From positions 1-10,334 of the forward strand of contig BNTT01000111.1 of the NCBI GenBank assembly GCA_025996815.1: a stretch of DNA of 10,334 bases. Reading direction: 5' to 3'. A model generated the notes under the pieces. It ran no database searches, had not been told where the DNA came from, and saw only the letters and a list, made by a program, of their open reading frames with translations. The stretch's first letter is position 1; each line of letters starts with the position of its first letter. The translations under genes were made by a program, and so were the position numbers. The DNA comes from Bacteroidia bacterium (lineage in GTDB: Bacteria; Bacteroidota; Bacteroidia; Bacteroidales; Azobacteroidaceae). Below, one piece after another: positions 5,215 to 10,334 of this stretch.

Positions 5215-7065
5215 ATGAGAGCAATTAAATTTTTGCGGACCCTTGCGTTCGCTGTGTTGATGGGAACTTCCATGTCTGTGGTTAGTTCGTGTGGTGATGA
5301 TGATGAGCCGACAGGTGGTGGCGGCTTGGGTACAATTTCCGGTACTGTTACGAATGATGCGGCAATTCCTGAACCTATTGCCGATGTGACTGTTACTGTG
5401 TCGGGTGTGGATGGAACCGTGAAGACAGGAGCAGACGGTAAGTACACCGTTTCGAATGTTTCTTTGGAAACACACACCGTGACATTCTCTAAGACGGGCT
5501 GGCAAACTGTTAGCTCTACTATTGCAGCATCCAAATTCGATGCTACGACTAAGGTGGCTACCGTGAATGCCACGCTGGTGAATGCAGAGGCGAAAATCGT
5601 GGGTACCGTTTACGATGCCAAAAACGGCGATGTGCCTCTTGCAGGTGTTGTTGTTGCTGTGGCGGGTGTAACTGAAACGGTAACGACCGCAGCCGATGGT
5701 AAGTTCGCCTTCGAAAATCTGGTTGAAGACGATTACACCGTGACGTTCACATTTCCTGCTACAACAGGGTATGCCGCTATTACCAAAGGGGTAAGCAAAA
5801 CCGGCTTTACTGCCAAAGTGGCGACAGTGGACATCCATGTGGGTGTGGACGTCTTGCCCGGTTTAAGTGCAGACGACCTGAGAGATGCCGACAAATGGTA
5901 TTACAATGAGTATCGCGGTGGTGGCAATGCCGATGAATATCCTCATTGGGATTGGGCATGTGACTACATGGCTTCTCTGAAATTTCAAGGTGCCTGGCAG
6001 GAACAATGGGAAGGTACCGCCTTGCAGATTCGGAATGCTGAGGCTGACCAGGCAAATCCTGCCAACTTGAATGTATTTGACTCCTACACTTATGGCAGCA
6101 AATTGATTACTGCGGACAACAAAATTCTTTCGCTGAGATTGCGCACACATGGTGGTGCAGAAGCTCCGGCAATTTTTGGTGTGCAAGTGGTTGACCTCTC
6201 TGCCGCTGAACCTGCCGCTGTGAAAGTAGGAGAAAATCAAACTTATGCTTCGGACGATTACACCGACTTCCATTTCGACCTGAGTGCATACGTGGGTAAA
6301 GAAGTGGTTATTGCCATCGGTATCTATCGTGAATCTACGGGTGATTACTGGCGACAGTTAGTGCTTCGTGCCATTCGCTTTGCCGGACAAAATGTTGTGA
6401 ATTGGGATTGGCTGCCCGGCACAGACGTGGTTGCCGGTTGGAAACTGACACAGGAAACGGTGCGTTCCACAATGCCACAAACTCTAAAATCGTTCACAGG
6501 TGTCAGTCCTCTGGGTGCCGGACGGGACACAGACATGGAAACAGGCTATCCTGCGGCTTATCAGTCATGGCGGGATGTTCATCATATTGGACATGAATGG
6601 TCATTCGTTCCCCTGAAAAAAGACCCGGAAGTAACCCCATCGGAAGGCTATATCATTAAGACTCGCGGAGGCGGCACTCTACCCGATTTCAGTGTACCTG
6701 AAGCCTATATCTATGCGAAGTTTGCCATTGCTGCGGGCAACAACAGCCTGACACTGAAAGCACGCACCTTTGGCGATAATTTCACCTTCTTTAAATTGAC
6801 CGCAATTGAAAACAACGGTACAGTAACGCACTTGACTCCGGCATCCAACACGGCTGTGGAAGCATCCGCGGTTGAGGATGGCGAAGGTTGCTGGAAGTTT
6901 AAAAACAACGATGGCGGAAAGGATGTACCTGACGGCTATGCTTCATTTGTATATGATTTAGCATCGTTTAATGGCAAAGACGTGGTGCTTGTTTTCGGCG
7001 TGTATAAAGGCGAAGATAATGGCGATGAAAGCAAATTGTGTTTCTATAGCATCGACTTAAACTAA
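5215..7065 (+). CDS. Surface lipoprotein with two CarboxypepD/CnaB-like and two duplicated jelly-roll-like domains
   Basis: This is a 616 aa predicted lipoprotein. The signal peptide ends in a lipobox, VSSC, with Cys26. GDDDE follows, an acidic stretch like the Bacteroidota surface-export signal, so the outer face of the outer membrane is likely. Two carboxypeptidase-regulatory/CnaB-like beta-sandwiches follow, at ~39-123 (ISGTVTNDA...ADGKYTVSNV) and ~126-210 (IVGTVYDAK...ADGKFAFENL). The rest contains two diverged copies of another beta-rich unit at ~297-389 and ~503-615. They share an L-S/T-L---RT-G strand and a YDL/FDL--Y/F-GK-VV-G-Y strand; aromatic-rich lead-ins (WYYNEY, WDWACD, NWDWLPG) could bind sugar. 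No catalytic motif is recognised. It lies 13 bases before the GH76 gene and is the first gene of the operon. A glycan-binding role is inferred from fold type and context. Confidence 0.8.
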   Translation: MRAIKFLRTLAFAVLMGTSMSVVSSCGDDDEPTGGGGLGTISGTVTNDAAIPEPIADVTVTVSGVDGTVKTGADGKYTVSNVSLETHTVTFSKTGWQTVSSTIAASKFDATTKVATVNATLVNAEAKIVGTVYDAKNGDVPLAGVVVAVAGVTETVTTAADGKFAFENLVEDDYTVTFTFPATTGYAAITKGVSKTGFTAKVATVDIHVGVDVLPGLSADDLRDADKWYYNEYRGGGNADEYPHWDWACDYMASLKFQGAWQEQWEGTALQIRNAEADQANPANLNVFDSYTYGSKLITADNKILSLRLRTHGGAEAPAIFGVQVVDLSAAEPAAVKVGENQTYASDDYTDFHFDLSAYVGKEVVIAIGIYRESTGDYWRQLVLRAIRFAGQNVVNWDWLPGTDVVAGWKLTQETVRSTMPQTLKSFTGVSPLGAGRDTDMETGYPAAYQSWRDVHHIGHEWSFVPLKKDPEVTPSEGYIIKTRGGGTLPDFSVPEAYIYAKFAIAAGNNSLTLKARTFGDNFTFFKLTAIENNGTVTHLTPASNTAVEASAVEDGEGCWKFKNNDGGKDVPDGYASFVYDLASFNGKDVVLVFGVYKGEDNGDESKLCFYSIDLN

Positions 7066-7078
7066 CCAATCAAATACA

Positions 7079-8524
7079 ATGAAAAGATTTTTTGTTGTAT
7101 TGATTGGCAGTATGCTGTTGACAATTGCTTGTAGCGAAGGTTCAACATCAGACCCTGTGGCTCCTGTGGAGCCACAGGGTTCTGATTTAGCCGAACGAAA
7201 TCTCCTGCGTGCCATCCAAATAGCCGACAAAGCCGTTTCCTCCTATTTCACAGGGGCGGGGATGACGATGGCGAGGTATTACAATCCCTACACCGGCACT
7301 CGCTCTGATGAAAAAGGCAGTATTTGGATGTACACAAGTTCCATTGAGGCGGTGAACGCCATTATGGACGGGCTGAAAGTTGCGAAAGAACACGGCAATG
7401 CTACGCTTTATGATGCACATTTCCAACGTTACAGCGACTTGCTGGACAGATTGGTTGATAATGCCGCATACTATTTGGGCACGTTCACGCTGACTTCCTA
7501 TACGCAAACCCGCAGTTGGACGGTGTATGGCGTGGACAGAGGCAACGACAAGGGCACGGCGCGGGTGGAAAGCATCTACAATGTGTATGACGACCAGCAA
7601 TGGCTGGTGCGCGAACTGCTCGAAGCCTACCAACTGACCGGCAACACGGTGTATCTGGAAAAAGCCGAATATCTGACCGACTATGTGCTCGATGGCTGGG
7701 ATTGCGCCCGCGACAACAACGGCAACGAATATGGCGGCATCCCCTGGGGACCCGGCTACGCCACAAAACACTCGTGCAGCAACGGACCGATGGTAAGCCC
7801 ATTGGTGTGGCTCCACGAATTGTATAAGGGCAAAGCCGACGAAATCGCTCACCGCGACATCGACCCCACCGACAAGAAGACACGCCGGACGCTGATGGAG
7901 AAAAAGAGCGACTACTATTTGGACTTTGCCAAGAAAGTTTATGACTGGCAAAAGAAGTATCTGCTACGCTCCGACGGCGTTTACGATGATTTGATGGGCG
8001 GCGACAACGGCAAAGTGAACGACACCGAAACGGTGGACGGCGTAATCTATAAGAAACACATCAATATGGACGGCAGAGGAGGACCCGCGATTTCCTACAA
8101 CAGCGGCACCATGCTTTCCGGCGCAGCCGACCTCTACCGAGCCACCGGCAGCAGTGTGTATCTCGAAGACGCAAAAAAACTCTCGGATGCGAGTTTCAAA
8201 TACTTTGCACAACTCGATGCCACGAAGCCCGGCTATTACACCTACGACATCAGCGGTTTCAGAAACTGGTTCAACGGGGTGCTGATGCGCGGCTATGTGG
8301 ATGTATATCCGTCCTACAACAATGTGGCGGTGTGTATCAATAGTTTTCAGCAAAACCTGGACTATGGCTACAGCAACTTCCTCTACGAAGACTTCCTCCC
8401 CACCAATTTGCTGGTAGGCTGGAGCCGTGAAAACAACAACAACCGCGTAGAGGGAATGTTCACCTTTGCCTTTGCTGCGGAATATGCCATATTGGCACGA
8501 TACGAATTGGAAAAAGAAAATTAA
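7079..8524 (+). CDS. GH76-family glycoside hydrolase lipoprotein (probable endo-alpha-1,6-mannanase)
   Basis: This 481 aa protein has a signal peptide with a lipobox LTIAC (Cys18) and then a Ser/Pro-rich linker. From ~40 on it is an (alpha/alpha)6-type hydrolase. The GH76 hallmark paired aspartates are Asp171-Asp172 in NVYDDQQWLVRELLEAY; in characterised family members this DD supplies the nucleophile and the acid/base. Other family-like blocks are EYGGIPWGPG with a following K-CSNGP, and YNSGTMLSGAADLYRATG. Known GH76 enzymes cut alpha-1,6-mannan backbones, so the likely substrate is a yeast-type or bacterial alpha-mannan or related glycan. No LES-type acidic run follows the Cys (SEGSTSD), so a surface location is less clear than for the gene before it. 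A very strong hairpin lies in the linker codons. SusC starts 19 bases downstream. Confidence 0.9.
   Translation: MKRFFVVLIGSMLLTIACSEGSTSDPVAPVEPQGSDLAERNLLRAIQIADKAVSSYFTGAGMTMARYYNPYTGTRSDEKGSIWMYTSSIEAVNAIMDGLKVAKEHGNATLYDAHFQRYSDLLDRLVDNAAYYLGTFTLTSYTQTRSWTVYGVDRGNDKGTARVESIYNVYDDQQWLVRELLEAYQLTGNTVYLEKAEYLTDYVLDGWDCARDNNGNEYGGIPWGPGYATKHSCSNGPMVSPLVWLHELYKGKADEIAHRDIDPTDKKTRRTLMEKKSDYYLDFAKKVYDWQKKYLLRSDGVYDDLMGGDNGKVNDTETVDGVIYKKHINMDGRGGPAISYNSGTMLSGAADLYRATGSSVYLEDAKKLSDASFKYFAQLDATKPGYYTYDISGFRNWFNGVLMRGYVDVYPSYNNVAVCINSFQQNLDYGYSNFLYEDFLPTNLLVGWSRENNNNRVEGMFTFAFAAEYAILARYELEKEN
7148..7185 (+). repeat. Long near-perfect inverted repeat in the GH76 lipoprotein linker
   Basis: ACCCTGTGGCTCC (7152-7164), loop TGT, GGAGCCACAGGGT (7168-7180) form a perfect 13-bp stem. 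If T7180 is bulged, TCAGA/TCTGA extends it to 17 bp. It encodes the SDPVAPVEPQGSD linker, about 70 bases into the gene. Confidence 0.95.
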
Positions 8525-8543
8525 TTTAAATTTCACAAGTTTT

Positions 8544-10238
8544 ATGATGAGAACACAAAAAACAAAAATCAGGCAATTGTGGCATTCAGTGCTGCTCTTT
8601 ACTGTTTTCACGCCCTGCGTGCTGTGGGCGCAAAACAGTGCCGTGTCGGGAATTGTATCTGACACCGACGGACCGATTATCGGCGCGAGTGTCACCGAAA
8701 AGGGCAATCCGAGCAATGGCGTTGCCACCGATGTGGATGGGCGATACACCCTCCGAGTGGCTTCAAATGCCACATTAACAGTGTCTTACCTGGGCTATGC
8801 CACCCAAGACGTTGCCGTGAATGGCAGAACAACAATTGATGTTGTTTTGTCGGACGACACGCAAGACCTCGACGAGGTGGTGGTAGTGGGCTACGGTACA
8901 CAGAAAAAAGTCACGCTCACCGGAGCGGTGGCGGGCATCAAAGGCTCCGAAATGGTGCACACCAAGAACGAAAACCCGCAGAACATGCTCACCGGCAGGA
9001 TTTCCGGCGTGCGCGTGTGGCAAAAAAGTGCCGAGCCGGGCACGTTCAACAACAACTTCGACATTCGCGCTTTGGGTGCTCCGTTGATGGTTATCGACGG
9101 CGTTCCGCGCACTACGGAAGAGTTTCAACGCCTGAATGCGAACGATATTGAAGACATCTCTGTCCTCAAAGATGCCTCGGCAGCCATCTACGGGGTGCGT
9201 TCCGCCAACGGCGTAGTGCTCGTAACCACCAAAAAAGGGACAACGGAAGGGAAGAGCACCGTTTCTTACAATGGCACGTTCACCGCTCAGCAGCCATCGG
9301 GAATGCCGGTGCTTGCCGACCCCTTTCAAACCATGACCCTGTATAACGAGAGAAATATGAACAGCATCGACAACCCCACCTTAATCTATGGGGAAAGCTA
9401 TTTTGAAGATTTTCGCAACGGCACTCGCCGCTCTGCCGACTGGACGTCGCTGCTGTTTTCCGACTATTCCCCGCAAACGCAACACGACGTGAGCCTCACG
9501 GGAGGCAACAACAAGACGCAGTATTACATTGGGATGGGCTATTTTTCGCAGGAAGGTTTTTTTAAGTCGGGCGATTTGAACTACAACAAGATTAACCTGC
9601 GCTCCAACATCACGACGGAAATAGCCAAAGGATTGAAATTTGAACTCAACCTGAGCGGCATCTCCGACGAGCGCAACACGCCCTATTCGGATGCGGTGGA
9701 TATTATCCGCAACTATTGGCGACAAGGCGTGCTGTTTCCTGCATACGCCGACCCTGAAAACACCATGCTCAGCTTCGACGGGTTGGACTTGGACGAAAAC
9801 TCGGTGGCAAAAATGACCGCCGATGTGTCGGGCTACAAGAAGTATCAGCAAAAATATTTCCAGTCAGCGGCTACTCTTAATTACGATTTTGGCACCGCTA
9901 CACCCCTGTTGAAAGGCTTGTCGGCAAAAGCGATGTTCAGTTTCGACTATCGGATGGACAACAACACCGCATTCCAAAAAGAATATTATCAATACCGATA
10001 CAATAAGGCGACCGGTGGATATGACCAAAAGTTATACACTAAAAGTTCGCCCAACCGCATTCGGCGCGAAATGTATGATAAACAGCAGATGCTCAGTCAG
10101 TTTATCCTCAATTACGACCGCACTTTTGACGACCACAAGGTGAGCGGATTAGTGGGCTGGGAAACTCAACAGCGCGAGGTCGCTCTGCGCATAAAAATTG
10201 TCGCCCGGCCTCGAAGATGGCGAAGCCCCTCTGAATGA
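8544..10238 (+). CDS. SusC/RagA-type TonB-dependent outer-membrane receptor, truncated
   Basis: This receptor imports oligosaccharides through the outer membrane with a SusD partner and TonB energy. ATG 8544 starts a signal peptide ending in LWAQ at residue ~30. A CarboxypepD_reg-like domain follows at ~33-105 ([16 protein letters not shown]...[10 protein letters not shown]). The TonB box [10 protein letters not shown] is at ~110-119. The plug domain at ~125-232 ends with the SusC signature [27 protein letters not shown] in two blocks. Barrel strands then run to about residue 544 ([18 protein letters not shown]). Family members are ~1000 aa, but this frame ends at TGA 10236-10238, after ~20 residues of Arg-rich sequence that does not look like SusC. 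The barrel's second half and any susD gene are missing. An upstream in-frame start inside the GH76 gene was rejected. Confidence 0.9.
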   Translation: MMRTQKTKIRQLWHSVLLFTVFTPCVLWAQNSAVSGIVSDTDGPIIGASVTEKGNPSNGVATDVDGRYTLRVASNATLTVSYLGYATQDVAVNGRTTIDVVLSDDTQDLDEVVVVGYGTQKKVTLTGAVAGIKGSEMVHTKNENPQNMLTGRISGVRVWQKSAEPGTFNNNFDIRALGAPLMVIDGVPRTTEEFQRLNANDIEDISVLKDASAAIYGVRSANGVVLVTTKKGTTEGKSTVSYNGTFTAQQPSGMPVLADPFQTMTLYNERNMNSIDNPTLIYGESYFEDFRNGTRRSADWTSLLFSDYSPQTQHDVSLTGGNNKTQYYIGMGYFSQEGFFKSGDLNYNKINLRSNITTEIAKGLKFELNLSGISDERNTPYSDAVDIIRNYWRQGVLFPAYADPENTMLSFDGLDLDENSVAKMTADVSGYKKYQQKYFQSAATLNYDFGTATPLLKGLSAKAMFSFDYRMDNNTAFQKEYYQYRYNKATGGYDQKLYTKSSPNRIRREMYDKQQMLSQFILNYDRTFDDHKVSGLVGWETQQREVALRIKIVARPRRWRSPSE

Positions 10239-10334
10239 GGTGCTTGCGGCAGGGATGATTATGAAAACGGGCTGGCACGGCGAAAGCAATTTCATCGACC
10301 CGATGTGCGGCTCGGGCACCCTCCTCATCGAGGC
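10195..10334 (+). pseudogene. Internal fragment of a THUMP/RlmL-type 23S rRNA methyltransferase
   Basis: From about 10219 the +1 frame reads [14 protein letters not shown] and then [13 protein letters not shown], the conserved substrate-proximal block and SAM-binding motif of the class I methyltransferase domain in RlmL/YcbY-type enzymes. The frame is open to the window end but has a stop at 10192-10194 and no start, so the N-terminal THUMP part is absent. In another frame, the bases just before (about 10180-10215) give a [15 protein letters not shown] string. It could be the eroded or mis-sequenced HKRGYR region that normally precedes this block. The fragment directly abuts the broken SusC gene. 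Confidence 0.75.

Noticed and set aside
8466..8543. In-frame upstream start for the SusC gene inside the GH76 gene
   Set aside because: The extra residues read from GH76 codons in another frame and would bury the signal peptide. ATG 8544 places a normal signal peptide at the front.
7187..8773. Two long minus-strand open frames (7187-7951 and 7964-8773) opposite the GH76 and SusC genes
   Set aside because: Both are antisense to genes with clear family motifs. Their length reflects codon bias, and no family features are seen.
1..10334. CRISPR arrays, tRNA or rRNA genes, phage or toxin-antitoxin modules
   Set aside because: No spaced direct repeats, cloverleaf-like sequences or recognisable genes of these types were seen on either strand.

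Overview
The window looks like a piece of a Bacteroidota genome, most likely order Bacteroidales. The evidence is the acpP-fabF-rnc gene order, several -7 promoter boxes of the Bacteroidota type (TAnnTTTGC), the lack of Shine-Dalgarno sequences, a SusC-type TonB-dependent receptor with the family signature, and lipoproteins with an acidic stretch after the lipobox cysteine.

Layout. (1) Positions 1-206 hold the C-terminal end of an ISL3-type transposase. (2) Positions 222-1249 hold an FkbM-type SAM methyltransferase gene with its own promoter box. A run of 12 G at 324-335 puts its ATG and its catalytic domain in different frames, so the gene reads as switched off by a slippable tract. (3) Positions 3639-1221 on the minus strand are a housekeeping operon, acpP-fabF-rnc, with a good promoter and a GC-rich hairpin between acpP and fabF. 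Its 3' end overlaps the methyltransferase gene tail-to-tail. (4) Positions 3810-4813 on the plus strand hold a VOC-fold (glyoxalase-like) gene overlapping purN by ATGA. Just upstream, at about 3702-3788, is a degraded copy of the first ~28 codons of purN. (5) Positions 4814-5214 have no firm gene but are rich in structure: two promoter boxes, a 10-C run, a short ORF through that run, a strong hairpin, and an intrinsic-terminator-like hairpin ahead of the next operon. (6) Positions 5215-10238 are part of a polysaccharide-utilisation locus: a surface lipoprotein with duplicated beta-sandwich domains, a GH76-type alpha-1,6-mannanase lipoprotein, and a SusC-type importer. The predicted role is capture, cleavage and import of an alpha-mannan-like glycan. 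(7) At about 10170-10215 the SusC gene breaks off mid-barrel and the sequence becomes the inside of an unrelated THUMP/RlmL-type RNA methyltransferase, which is either a rearrangement or an assembly/amplification chimera.

The main points for a second look are the poly-G contingency methyltransferase, the poly-C tract within an attenuator-like leader of the glycan operon, the purN fossil, the very strong hairpin inside the mannanase lipoprotein linker, and the chimeric right end.
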